Below are positions 1 to 7,044 of a stretch of 34,011 bases of DNA, piece after piece. The DNA is taken from the NCBI GenBank assembly GCA_003220345.1, contig QHSC01000106.1, positions 1 to 34,011 of the forward strand, read 5' to 3'. A model generated the notes under the pieces. The model did no database searches. It worked only from the letters and a program-made list of their open reading frames with translations, and was not told the origin of the DNA. Each line of letters begins with the position of its first letter. The stretch's first letter is position 1. The position numbers and the translations under genes were made by a program. Origin of the DNA: Candidatus Rokuibacteriota bacterium. Its GTDB lineage: Bacteria; Methylomirabilota; Methylomirabilia; Rokubacteriales; CSP1-6.

Positions 1-236
1 TCGGTGGGCAGCAGCACGACATCGGCGCCGTCCGCCCGGCTGACCGGGGTCGTGTAGATGATGGGCATGGCGCGCGCGCGACACGCGCCGATGAGGGCAA
101 CCCAGGCGTCGAGGACGGGCCGCATGGCCGTGCGTCGCGCAGGATCGGCGGGAGTCAGGGCGCGGCGGCAGGCGTCGTATACGATCAGGACGGCGCGCGA
201 GGAGTCGATGCGGTCCGAAGCGGCTCGTGTGCTCAT
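1..236 (-). CDS. isochorismatase-like cysteine hydrolase (N-terminal part, runs off window)
   Basis: The minus strand is open from an ATG at 234-236 to the window edge, giving 78 N-terminal residues without a stop. The segment AVLIVYDACRRAL matches the first beta strand and the position of the catalytic Asp in the isochorismatase-like fold. It is followed by a helix, then RARAMPIIYTTPVSRADG, the second strand plus the loop seen in these amidohydrolases. The family hydrolyses amides or vinyl ethers with an Asp-Lys-Cys triad. The Lys and Cys would lie outside the window, so activity and substrate cannot be judged. No clear Shine-Dalgarno sequence precedes the ATG. The family assignment rests on the fold pattern of the first third only. 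Confidence 0.6.
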   Translation of the reverse strand, partial: MSTRAASDRIDSSRAVLIVYDACRRALTPADPARRTAMRPVLDAWVALIGACRARAMPIIYTTPVSRADGADVVLLPT

Positions 237-330
237 GGCAAGACTCTAGTGCGAGCGCCATCGTTCACAGGCAGGGTGAGCCTCTCGCGCCGCTTCGCGC
301 ACGCCGGACGGCGAGCCATTCTCCCGCTGG

Positions 331-801
331 CTACTGTCTCGGGGGAATGCCGGTCGACTGCCACGAGACGAACTGGAGCCCACCCGGCCGCTTGGCCCAG
401 ATGGCGGTGAAGCGCAGGGGAACGGTGCGATCCTGGCCGCCCGCCGTCACCTCGTACACCGCGGTCCCGGTGATGATCGCGAGGCAGCCATATGTGCGCG
501 TCGTCAGGTCGCTGTTCGGCGTCATCTTCCGGTACTTCGTGCGCCCCGAGCGCATGGCGTCGATGTACTTTGCCTTGTCATCGCTGGCGGCGGAGGAGTG
601 ATTGTACGTGAGGTCGTTGCCGAACAGCTTCTCCATCGCCGCGAAGTCGTTCGTGGTTTGCGCGGCATAGCGGGCCAGCTCGGCCTTCATCGCCTCGTCG
701 GCGGTGACGGTTCCGCTGCACTCCTCGGCGGCAGCGGTGCCGATACCGACGAGTCCCAGCATCGCGCACAGAGCGAACAGCCGCAGTGATCTGTGTGCCA
801 T
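331..801 (-). CDS. exported SnoaL/NTF2-like (DUF4440-type) protein
   Basis: 156 aa. Residues 1-25 form a Sec signal peptide (basic MAHRSLR, a hydrophobic core, then a TAAAEE cleavage region). The mature part begins with a helix containing AELARYAAQTTNDFAAMEKLF and continues with DLTYNHSSAASDDKAKYIDAMRSG, the pattern of SnoaL-like/DUF4440 proteins of the NTF2 fold: a helical start, a strand with an H after Y, then an excursion toward the pocket. The end is beta-rich (LRFTAIWAKRPGGLQFVSWQS), as expected. Members bind small ligands or act as isomerases or cyclases, and no function can be assigned here. A strong Shine-Dalgarno (GGGAGGAG) lies 8-9 bases before the ATG and fixes the start. It appears to be a single-gene unit. 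Confidence 0.75.
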   Translation of the reverse strand: MAHRSLRLFALCAMLGLVGIGTAAAEECSGTVTADEAMKAELARYAAQTTNDFAAMEKLFGNDLTYNHSSAASDDKAKYIDAMRSGRTKYRKMTPNSDLTTRTYGCLAIITGTAVYEVTAGGQDRTVPLRFTAIWAKRPGGLQFVSWQSTGIPPRQ

Positions 802-939
802 CGCGGTCTCCTCCCGTTGGCTTTGGAGAGCGTAGGTCCTGTTCGGTGGCGATACTGCCAGAGCGGGGAGGAGAGGTCAACGGCACTGCCGGTGGCGGGG
901 CGAGGTGGGCGCCTCGCCACCGGTTCCCGCCGCGCGGGG

Positions 940-1107
940 CTACTTGCGACGCTTGCGCTCGAGGCGCACCCCGTGGTCCACGCCATCCAGGAAGGTGCGG
1001 GCCACGATGTGGTCATAGGCCGCCTTGAGCCGTCGTCCCTCTGATGTCGCCTCGCCGTGATCCTTGAGCGCTTGCTTGACCTGCTTCTGCGCCTGCTTGA
1101 TGGTCAT
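940..1107 (-). CDS. small basic hypothetical protein (55 aa)
   Basis: A 55-codon frame starting MTIKQAQKQVKQALKDHGEA and ending in VRLERKRRK. It is Lys/Arg/Gln-rich with alternating helix-forming residues, so it is probably one or two amphipathic helices, possibly nucleic-acid binding. It has no cysteines and no signal peptide. A purine-rich GAGGCAG lies just before the ATG. The longer frame in the same register reaching back to about 1560 does not look like protein, so the short start is preferred. No family recognised. Confidence 0.5.
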   Translation of the reverse strand: MTIKQAQKQVKQALKDHGEATSEGRRLKAAYDHIVARTFLDGVDHGVRLERKRRK

Positions 1108-1244
1108 CGCCTGCCTCGTCTTGTCCGCCCGACACGTTCGGCCGGGGCTTGCGTGAGCACGATTATGCGGCCGCCCTCCAACCGGGCAGCTCCTCGTAGA
1201 TTTCATCGGCCGGTGGCGGCAGGATTCGGAGCCCGATCTTGCGC

Positions 1245-1592
1245 TTATTTCCTGCACGCTTCGTCCAGGGCGAGGAGGACGAGCTGACCCATGTCTTGCT
1301 TCCGCTCGCCGGGGTTTCTGGATACGAACCGGTCCACGAGCGTCCGGACCTCGGCTGTGGACAGCCTCCCGGATACGCACCTGACGATTTGACCGAAGGT
1401 CGTGCTGAACATCGCCGAGGGGCGAGCTCGCATGACGGTGTCCGCGACGATCCAGCCCTCGAGTGTCCCCGCCACGTACATGGCCCGCTCCTGCGGTGTG
1501 AGGCGCTGGTAGTCGTTCCCGGTGATGGCCGCGGCTTCCCCGGCGGCCAGAACGACGCATGCGAGAGCCACGTACCCGTACACCTTCCTCAT
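1245..1592 (-). CDS. exported Rap1a/Tai-immunity-like small protein
   Basis: 115 aa with a signal peptide (MRKVYGYVALACVVLAAGEAAA). The mature domain reads NDYQRLTPQERAMYVAGTLEGW, then a Cys in GQIVRCVSG, then LSTAEVRTLVDRFVSRNP, then GQLVLLALDEACRK. An 'xYVxGxxxG' helix, a central Cys followed by a 'lT..qlv..v..yl..nP' helix, and a final 'a..lv..AL..aC' helix is the arrangement of the Rap1a/Tai superfamily, small periplasmic proteins named after Serratia type VI immunity proteins. The two mature cysteines could form a disulfide. AAGGAG lies 7-8 bases before the ATG and supports this start. No toxin or type VI gene is nearby, so immunity is not implied. Confidence 0.6.
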   Translation of the reverse strand: MRKVYGYVALACVVLAAGEAAAITGNDYQRLTPQERAMYVAGTLEGWIVADTVMRARPSAMFSTTFGQIVRCVSGRLSTAEVRTLVDRFVSRNPGERKQDMGQLVLLALDEACRK

Positions 1593-1634
1593 GCGCTTCT
1601 CCTTGGCGGCCGCTGATCCCCTCGACGCCTGGTC

Positions 1635-1640
1635 TACAAT
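1635..1640 (+). promoter_or_regulatory. -10 box of a possible leaderless promoter
   Basis: TACAAT (5 of 6 to TATAAT) ends six bases before the ATG of the zinc-ribbon gene, so transcription would start at about the A of the ATG. No Shine-Dalgarno fits in the space. The -35 region is poor. Confidence 0.4.
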
Positions 1641-1646
1641 GGCCGC

Positions 1647-1889
1647 ATGGCAGATAGCTTTGGTGAGCTGGAGGCCTCGAGCCTCTTCTGCCCGCGCTGC
1701 AAGCGGGCGACGGCGGTTCGGAAGAAGCTCCTGCTCGTCCTGCCCACCGGCAACAAGTACGACTACACGTGCAGCGTCTGTGGCACCCAGGTGGGCGGGA
1801 AGACCGATTCCAACAGCAGCGAGTTTCACCGGGTGGCGTCAGCCGCCCGGAAGCCTCTCCCGCCTCCTCCCGGGCGCCCGCCCTGCTGA
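1647..1889 (+). CDS. small zinc-ribbon protein
   Basis: 80 aa, cytoplasmic. Two CxxC pairs, CPRC at residues 15-18 and CSVCG at 42-46, separated by 23 residues with hydrophobic strands (AVRKKLLLVLPTG, YDYTC), make a zinc-ribbon fold. The tail is Pro/Arg-rich (RKPLPPPPGRPPC) and probably disordered. No catalytic motif is present; zinc ribbons of this size usually mediate protein or nucleic-acid contacts. It faces the Rap1a-like gene divergently, with 54 bases between starts. A TACAAT box six bases before the ATG and the lack of a ribosome-binding site suggest a leaderless transcript. Biological role unknown. Confidence 0.7.
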   Translation: MADSFGELEASSLFCPRCKRATAVRKKLLLVLPTGNKYDYTCSVCGTQVGGKTDSNSSEFHRVASAARKPLPPPPGRPPC

Positions 1890-1897
1890 CGCTCGGG

Positions 1898-2251
1898 TCA
1901 GGGCCGGCTTTCCAGGTCCCTGAGCTTGGCCTCGAATTCTTCCTTGCTGATCTCGCCTCGCGCGTAGCGCTCCCGGAGGACGGCGACAGCGGGATCGTGA
2001 CGAGAGGCCCGGCTGGTCTTCGTCAGCCAGCGGATGCCGAGCACGGCCGCGACGACCCCGAGGATGAGGGGGGCGAGATTGAGCAGGACCCAGCCGAACA
2101 AGACGAGCAGGAGCAGGCTCGCCGCCAGCGCGGCAAACGGCCACCAGATCGGATGCATGTCCCACCGCCAGTCGAAGGTCGGCTCTTGCGCCCATGCGGA
2201 GAGGGGTCGCAGCAGACCTGCGAGCACCACCGTGAATGAAAGCGGTCGCAT
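1898..2251 (-). CDS. membrane protein with C-terminal SHOCT domain
   Basis: 117 aa. The N-terminus looks like a signal peptide or first membrane helix (LSFTVVLAGLLRPLSAWAQ). Residues about 35-70 are a long hydrophobic stretch (WWPFAALAASLLLLVLFGW continuing into LLNLAPLILGVVAAVLGI), probably one or two membrane spans. The last about 30 residues (AVLRERYARGEISKEEFEAK) are a textbook SHOCT motif: a short helix, 'RYArGEIskEEFe', then a second helix. SHOCT domains are short oligomerisation or protein-contact modules. A Shine-Dalgarno CAGGAGGA sits 9 bases upstream of the ATG. It follows the alcohol dehydrogenase gene on the same strand, with 65 bases between. Confidence 0.75.
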   Translation of the reverse strand: MRPLSFTVVLAGLLRPLSAWAQEPTFDWRWDMHPIWWPFAALAASLLLLVLFGWVLLNLAPLILGVVAAVLGIRWLTKTSRASRHDPAVAVLRERYARGEISKEEFEAKLRDLESRP

Positions 2252-2316
2252 GGTCGGGAGTCCTCCTGGTGCGACGCGGCCGGGACTGATCCCACGCGCT
2301 CCCGCCGGCGCCGCGC

Positions 2317-3432
2317 CTACGGGATCAGCGCTGCACGGGTGATGCTCGTCGTCTCCTTGTTGTGCCACTCGGAGGCGGCGAAGGCCTCGTTGATCTTCTC
2401 GAGGGGATACTTGTGGGAGACGATGCGGTCCCAGGGCCAGCGCGCCTTCGTGCGCACGAGGAAGTCGAGGGCGCGCGGGATGATCCACGGATCGTACTGG
2501 ATGACGCCCACGATCTTCTTCGAGCCCCACACGAGGAGCGAGGGTTCCAGCTCGATCTTGGCGCCGCGGCTGATCGTCCCGATCTCGAGATAGGTGCCGC
2601 CCGAGCGCAGCATCTCGATGCCCTCGGTGATGACGGCGGGGAAGCCGACGAAGTCACACGCGACGTCGGCCCCGACTCCGCCTGTCCATTCCCGCACGAG
2701 CTTCACGCGCTCCCGGCGGTCCGGCACGTCCTTGAGGTTGAGGGTGTGATCGGCGCCGAAGGCCTTGGCGAGCTCGAGCCGCCCGGGAATCTGGTCCACC
2801 ACGATGACGGTGGCCGCGCCCATGTCCTTGGCGACGGCGGCGGCCTGGAGCCCCAGCCCTCCCGCGCCCTGGATGACCACGCGGTCGCCAAAGCGCACCC
2901 CGACCACGTGCAGGCCGTACATGACCTGGGCGAGGGCGCAGTTGACGGGCGCCACCACCTCGTCGGGGAGCTCCGCCGGCACCGCGAAGAGCGCGCCGCC
3001 CGGGCGGAGGTAGTAGTGATCCGCGAAGGCGCCGTGCAGATGCGGGGGTGTGCTCGGTCCAAGTGGCCGCTCGAGCTTGTGCGGGCAGGCGGCGGGCTCC
3101 TTGTTGAGACACGCGTAGCAGCGGCCGCACGGGTAGAAGTACGTGTAGGCGACGCGATCGCCTTCCTTGAGAGGCCGGCCGAGCGAATCGGCCTTGATCC
3201 GGGACCCGAGCTTGGCCACGCGGCCCGTCATCTCGTGGCCGAAGATCCAGCCGTCCTCGGGGAGCCTCAGGGGCGCGTCGCCGCGCCAGAAATGAAGATC
3301 CGATCCGCAGATGTTGGCGGCGGTGACGCGGATGAGCACGCCGTTGGCGTCGACCTCGGGAATGGGCACCTCGCGGATCTCGAAGGGCTTGCCCGGCCCG
3401 AAGAACACCGCGGCCCTGGCGGTGGCGGGCAC
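2317..3432 (-). CDS. zinc-dependent medium-chain alcohol dehydrogenase
   Basis: 371 aa, GTG start. It has the MDR layout: an N-terminal GroES-like domain with the catalytic zinc ligand in NICGSDLHFWRG and GHEMTGRVAKLG (GHE motif), a structural zinc site of four Cys (CGRCYACLNKEPAAC), and a Rossmann domain with GAGGLGLQAAA followed by VDQIPGRLELAKAFGAD. The acidic residue after the second strand (VVDQ) suggests NAD(H). It oxidises an alcohol or polyol, but the sequence does not fix the substrate; formaldehyde, threonine and sorbitol dehydrogenase-like members share these motifs. It starts two bases after the aspartate kinase stop codon, so the two are cotranscribed. Confidence 0.85.
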   Translation of the reverse strand: MPATARAAVFFGPGKPFEIREVPIPEVDANGVLIRVTAANICGSDLHFWRGDAPLRLPEDGWIFGHEMTGRVAKLGSRIKADSLGRPLKEGDRVAYTYFYPCGRCYACLNKEPAACPHKLERPLGPSTPPHLHGAFADHYYLRPGGALFAVPAELPDEVVAPVNCALAQVMYGLHVVGVRFGDRVVIQGAGGLGLQAAAVAKDMGAATVIVVDQIPGRLELAKAFGADHTLNLKDVPDRRERVKLVREWTGGVGADVACDFVGFPAVITEGIEMLRSGGTYLEIGTISRGAKIELEPSLLVWGSKKIVGVIQYDPWIIPRALDFLVRTKARWPWDRIVSHKYPLEKINEAFAASEWHNKETTSITRAALIP

Positions 3433-3434
3433 GA

Positions 3435-4664
3435 CTAGGCCTCCCGTTCCTTGGCGAGCTCGAAGGCGTCGTGCAGGGCGCGCACGGCGAGCTCAGCGTA
3501 CTTGTCTTCGATCACGCAGGAGACGGCGATCTCGGACGTGGAGATCATCTGGATGTTGATGTTCTCCTTGGACAAGGTCTCGAACATGCGTGCGGCCACG
3601 CCGGAGTGGCTGCGCATGCCCACGCCGACGATGGAGACCTTGGCCACGCGGTCGTCCGCGGCCACGCCGCTCGCCCCGACCTCCTTGGCCACCGTGGCGA
3701 GCGCGCTCTCCGCGCGCTGCCGGTCCGCGCGGGGCAGGGTGAACGAGATGTCGGTCGAGCCGTCGCGTCCGATGTTCTGGACGATCATGTCGACCACGAT
3801 GTTCTGCTTGGCGAGCCCGCCGAAGACCTGGCTGGCGATGCCCGGCCGATCCGGCACGCGCAGGATGGAGAGCTTGGCCTGGCCTCGGTCATGCGTGACA
3901 CCGGTGACTACCACGTCTTCCATGCTGCGATCCTCCCTTGTCACCATGGTGCCGGGATCTGGCTTGAACGTCGAGCGGACGTGCACGGGGACGCTGAACT
4001 TCTTGGCGAACTCGACCGAGCGCGCCTGGAGCACCTTCGCCCCGAGGGCGGCCATCTCGAGCATCTCGTCGTAGGAGACGCGCGCCAGCTTGCGGGCGTC
4101 GGGGACCACGTTGGGGTCAGCGGTGTAGACGCCGTCCACGTCCGTGAAGATCTCGCACACGTCCGCCTTGAGGGCGGCGGCCAGGGCCACCCCCGTGAGG
4201 TCGGAGCCGCCGCGCCCGAGGGTGGTGATGTCTCCCGATTCCGTCATGCCCTGAAAGCCCGCCACCACCACCACCTTGCCCGCCTCGAGGGCGGTCTGGA
4301 TCCGCTCCGCGGTGATGCGCCGGATGCGCGCCTGGGTGTGGACGCCGTCGGTGATCATCCCGACCTGGGGACCGGTGAAGGAGCACGCGGGGTGTCCGAG
4401 ACTGGCGAGGGCCATGGCGAGGAGCCCGATGGTGATCTGCTCGCCCGAGGCCAGCACCATGTCCATCTCGCGCGGGTCGGGAGTCGGCGTGATCGCCTGC
4501 GCGAGGGCGACGAGACTGTCGGTGGTCTTGCCCATGGCCGACACCACGATCACCATCCGGTGGCCCTGAGCGGCGCCTTCGGCTACGCGCCGCGCGACGC
4601 TCTTGATCTTCTCGGGATCGGCGACGGACGAGCCACCATACTTCTGCACGATGAGCTGGCCCAT
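3435..4664 (-). CDS. lysC: aspartate kinase
   Basis: 409 aa from the ATG at 4664. It phosphorylates L-aspartate, the committed step to lysine, threonine, methionine and diaminopimelate. [13 protein letters not shown] at the N-terminus is the kinase signature. [17 protein letters not shown], which touches aspartate and ATP, and [17 protein letters not shown] are also conserved. The C-terminal third has two ACT domains ([20 protein letters not shown] and [19 protein letters not shown]), as in monofunctional feedback-inhibited enzymes of about 405-410 aa. A GTG 24 bases upstream gives eight extra residues (VVYDDCL), but family members begin like [10 protein letters not shown], so the ATG is preferred. 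Its pathway partners hom and thrC lie about 5 kb away in a separate unit. Confidence 0.95.
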   Translation of the reverse strand: MGQLIVQKYGGSSVADPEKIKSVARRVAEGAAQGHRMVIVVSAMGKTTDSLVALAQAITPTPDPREMDMVLASGEQITIGLLAMALASLGHPACSFTGPQVGMITDGVHTQARIRRITAERIQTALEAGKVVVVAGFQGMTESGDITTLGRGGSDLTGVALAAALKADVCEIFTDVDGVYTADPNVVPDARKLARVSYDEMLEMAALGAKVLQARSVEFAKKFSVPVHVRSTFKPDPGTMVTREDRSMEDVVVTGVTHDRGQAKLSILRVPDRPGIASQVFGGLAKQNIVVDMIVQNIGRDGSTDISFTLPRADRQRAESALATVAKEVGASGVAADDRVAKVSIVGVGMRSHSGVAARMFETLSKENINIQMISTSEIAVSCVIEDKYAELAVRALHDAFELAKEREA

Positions 4665-4731
4665 GAGGCAGTCATCGTACACGACCACTTACAGCACTGT
4701 AAAGAACGCGCGAGTAGAGAGACATTCCCTC

Positions 4732-4858
4732 GCAGGCTGCTCAAAAAGGTCCAGATGCGAGGCGGCGCCCGAAGGCCGCACGCGAGGCGTACTTTCTGTA
4801 CGTTGAGCGTGCGGTCGAGGGCGCCAACGAAGCAGATGGGCCTTTTTCAGCAGCCTGC
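4732..4858. repeat. 127-bp palindromic repeat-like element (hairpin)
   Basis: The whole element is an imperfect inverted repeat centred at 4795, with a TTTCT loop at 4793-4797 flanked by GTAC on both sides. The outer arms (4732-4758 and 4832-4858) match at 23 of 27 positions. Further in, GGCGCCC pairs with GGGCGCC and CCGCACGC with GCGTGCGG. It lies between the DUF3106 gene and lysC. Its last base, 4858, is also the last base of the DUF3106 stop codon. It resembles REP/MITE-type intergenic palindromes; no transposase is nearby. It could also serve as a terminator for the sigma-factor operon. No second copy was noticed in this window. Confidence 0.75.
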
Positions 4859-5523
4859 TAGCGCGGCGGTCGAGGGCCGCGCGGACCGGGGCCGTGTCCT
4901 TCAGCACCGGGTTGCTCACCCTCGGGCCGTGGCTCGCCCGGGCGCGCCCCGGGTCCATCGTGAGGCCGGCGCTGGCGGACCTGCTCGCGCAGATGCTGGC
5001 GCTGCTCGGGCGTCATCTGGCGCCAGCGCTCCGCGTTTTTCTCGAAGCGCTCGCGCTGCTCGGGATTCATGGCCTGATAGCGCTGGAAGCGCCGCTGGAG
5101 CTGCTGCTGTCGCTCCGGGGGCAGCTTCTGGAAGCGCTCGTGCGCCGCCTCGAGCTCGCGCTTGCGGTCCTCGGGCAGGCTGTTCCACCGCTGGAAGTCC
5201 TCCATGATGCGCGCGCGCTCGCCCGGCGGCATGTTCCGCAGGCGCTGGAGGTTCTGCCGCGCCGCCTGCCGCTCGCCCGGGGTGAGGGTCTTCCAGTGCT
5301 GGTAGTTCTCGAGCGCCCGCTGCCGCTGCTCCGGTGAGAGCTGCCGCCACTTCTCCAGATTTTTCTCGGCCTGGGCCCGCTCCTCGGGCGTCAGTCGCTC
5401 GAGCCCGCGGACTTCGCTCTCCGAGGTCCGGGGCGCCTGCTCACCGGAGGTCTGCGCCGCCGATGGAACGGCGGCCGACAGCACGGCGACGGCGAAGAGG
5501 GTGGTCACGACGAGGCGGCGCAT
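4858..5523 (-). CDS. exported DUF3106 repeat protein
   Basis: 221 aa. Residues 1-24 are a signal peptide (MRRLVVTTLFAVAVLSAAVPSAAQ). The body has about seven helical repeats of roughly 18-25 residues, each opening with an L[TS]PEERQ-like turn and holding a W or F (EKWRQLSPEQRQ, QHWKTLTPGERQ, RWNSLPEDRKRE, RWRQMTPEQRQH). This is the DUF3106 pattern. The tail of about 40 residues is Pro/Gly/Arg-rich and probably disordered. The charged helices resemble periplasmic CpxP/Spy-type or coiled-coil scaffolds, but no function is established. The ATG directly follows the stop codon of the preceding gene. Its own stop codon lies at the edge of the palindrome, so the disordered tail may have been altered by insertion of that element. 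Confidence 0.8.
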   Translation of the reverse strand: MRRLVVTTLFAVAVLSAAVPSAAQTSGEQAPRTSESEVRGLERLTPEERAQAEKNLEKWRQLSPEQRQRALENYQHWKTLTPGERQAARQNLQRLRNMPPGERARIMEDFQRWNSLPEDRKRELEAAHERFQKLPPERQQQLQRRFQRYQAMNPEQRERFEKNAERWRQMTPEQRQHLREQVRQRRPHDGPGARPGEPRPEGEQPGAEGHGPGPRGPRPPR

Positions 5524-5868
5524 TTACCTCACCTCCTTTGGAGTGGAACCAGTTGGGGGAGTGGAGCCGGTTGGCGGCGTCTGGCCCGCCGGCGTGACCG
5601 GGGTAGCGGGAGTCTGGCTCTCCAGAGCTCGATAGGACTCGAGCACGCGAAGTCGCTCCAGGAGCCGCATTCGCTTCGCCACTTCTCGGTCGCGCGAGTA
5701 GTCCGGGTTGTCGAGGAGGTCGAGATCGCGCAGGAACTCCGCGTCGAGGGGCTGGCCGGTCGCGGGCCCTTTGGACGGCGCGGCGGGCCCCGCCGCCCAC
5801 GCGGCGCCCGCCATGGCGAGCAGGGCGGGCACCGCCAGGACCGTCTGCCGGAGCCACCGCGCGATCAC
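5524..5868 (-). CDS. exported hypothetical protein in sigma-factor operon
   Basis: 114 aa. Signal peptide MIARWLRQTVLAVPALLAMAGAAWA. The mature part holds LDAEFLRDLDLLDNPDYSRD and a charged helix (RMRLLERLRVLESYRALES), then a low-complexity tail with a duplicated PPTGST unit. The mature LRDLDLL motif echoes the leucine/aspartate repeats in the periplasmic part of the neighbouring putative anti-sigma factor (5878-6282), which suggests the two may interact. The gene is 9 bases after that gene and abuts the DUF3106 gene without a gap. No family recognised. Confidence 0.65.
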   Translation of the reverse strand: MIARWLRQTVLAVPALLAMAGAAWAAGPAAPSKGPATGQPLDAEFLRDLDLLDNPDYSRDREVAKRMRLLERLRVLESYRALESQTPATPVTPAGQTPPTGSTPPTGSTPKEVR

Positions 5869-5877
5869 CGCTGTTCC

Positions 5878-6282
5878 CTATCCTTCGTTGGGTGTCAGCC
5901 GGTCCAGGCGGCTGATCACGTCGAAGTCTTCGAGCACGTCCAGCCGCTGGACCACGTCCAGCTGGACGATCAGGTCGAGCCGGCTGGCCAGGATGGCATT
6001 CTCCAGGAGGGCCGGATCCGTCCCCTGTCGACCCGGCAATCCGACCCAGGCGAGCACGGCGACCAGGCTGGTGGCGACGGCGATCTGGAGCGGGCGGCTC
6101 TTCCAGCTCCACGCCCACGTCCAGGGCGCGGGCGCCCGACGCCGCTCGAGCTTGTCCCGCAGCTCGGCGCGGTAGGCGCCCCAATGAATGGGCGGCGGCT
6201 CGGGCGCGGTGCGCCGGAGCTCCTGGACGAGATCACGGAACTCGTCTTCCGGCGGCCTGTTCGTTTCCGGTGGCCTGTTCAT
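5878..6282 (-). CDS. putative membrane-anchored anti-sigma factor
   Basis: 134 aa. The cytoplasmic N-terminal half (about residues 1-65) has DEFRDLVQELRRTAPEPPP and AYRAELRDKLERRR. One membrane helix follows at about residues 67-87 (LQIAVATSLVAVLAWVGL). The periplasmic tail has a striking run of LD-containing units (ASRLDLIVQLDVVQRLDVLE, then DFDVISRLDRL). Topology and position, overlapping the sigma-factor stop by four bases (ATGA), fit a transmembrane anti-sigma factor. It has no HxxxCxxC zinc motif, so it is not a standard ZAS-type protein. The start is the ATG at 6282; a longer frame upstream would overlap the sigma gene heavily. Function is inferred from position and topology only. Confidence 0.6.
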   Translation of the reverse strand: MNRPPETNRPPEDEFRDLVQELRRTAPEPPPIHWGAYRAELRDKLERRRAPAPWTWAWSWKSRPLQIAVATSLVAVLAWVGLPGRQGTDPALLENAILASRLDLIVQLDVVQRLDVLEDFDVISRLDRLTPNEG

Positions 6283-6971
6283 GACTGCTCTCCGAATCGA
6301 CGCTTGAGCGTCGTGTATGCGCGGTGCAGATGCACTCGCACCGTCGCTTCCGACAGGTGAAGCACCGCCGCGATCTCCTTGGTGGAGAGCTCCTCGCGGC
6401 ACTGGAGGAGCACGGCCGTCCGCTGCTGCGGGGAGAGCTCCTCGACCGCCTCCCAGATCTGGCTCATGTGTCGCTCCGCCCCCACGGCCTCGATGGGATC
6501 GACGAACGGCGCCGGCTGCCGCTCGATGGGATCGCTCTCACCCTCCTCGGCACCGCCGCCCCAGCCGAGGAGCCGCCGCCATCCCCGCCGTCGGCGCTGA
6601 TGATCCAGACAGCAGTTGACGAGGATGCGGTAGAACCAGGTCGAGAACTTCGCTTGCCCCGCGAAGGTCCCCGCCGACTCGTGCAGGCGGATGAACGCTT
6701 CCTGGGAGCAATCCTTGGCGTCTTCCCGGTCGCGCACGATGGACCAGGCGATGCGATACGCCCGCTCCTGGTAGCGCTCCACGAGGTCGTCGAAGGCTCC
6801 CCCGTCCCGTTCCGCGACTCTCTTGCAGAGCGCTTCGTCGGACGGCGCGAGAGTCTCCACTGGCGTCGATCTTCGCACATGGTTGTCGGGGAGCCCAAAC
6901 CCTGGCCGGGACTGGCTTCGGCATCCCCCGCCCGGCCGCCTTCGGTCCGACTCCCGGGGGTTAGACGACAC
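6279..6971 (-). CDS. ECF RNA polymerase sigma factor (RpoE-like)
   Basis: 230 aa from a GTG at 6971. Region 2 spans about residues 46-115: FDDLVERYQERAYRIAWSIV, then DREDAKDCSQEAFIRLHESA and STWFYRILVNCCLDHQRRRR, the -10 recognition and melting elements. A linker rich in G and E precedes region 4 at about 170-225 (LSPQQRTAVLLQCREELSTK followed by EIAAVLHLSEATVRVHLHRA), a helix-turn-helix for -35 recognition. The first about 37 residues are non-conserved, so the true start may be an internal GTG (VRRSTPVETL or VETLAPSDE). It heads an operon with a membrane anti-sigma candidate and two exported proteins, pointing to an envelope-stress or surface signal. Confidence 0.88.
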   Translation of the reverse strand: MSSNPRESDRRRPGGGCRSQSRPGFGLPDNHVRRSTPVETLAPSDEALCKRVAERDGGAFDDLVERYQERAYRIAWSIVRDREDAKDCSQEAFIRLHESAGTFAGQAKFSTWFYRILVNCCLDHQRRRRGWRRLLGWGGGAEEGESDPIERQPAPFVDPIEAVGAERHMSQIWEAVEELSPQQRTAVLLQCREELSTKEIAAVLHLSEATVRVHLHRAYTTLKRRFGEQS

Positions 6972-7044
6972 CTCTCCGCCGTCCGTTTACAGGGTCGGGC
7001 GGCGGGAGACCCGGGCCTGGGGCCCCCGCCGCCCTCGGGCCGTC

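Noticed and set aside
3471-5207. A 578-codon plus-strand frame across lysC and the DUF3106 gene
   Set aside because: It is a GC-driven shadow of two real genes on the other strand and crosses the palindrome; composition is unlike protein.
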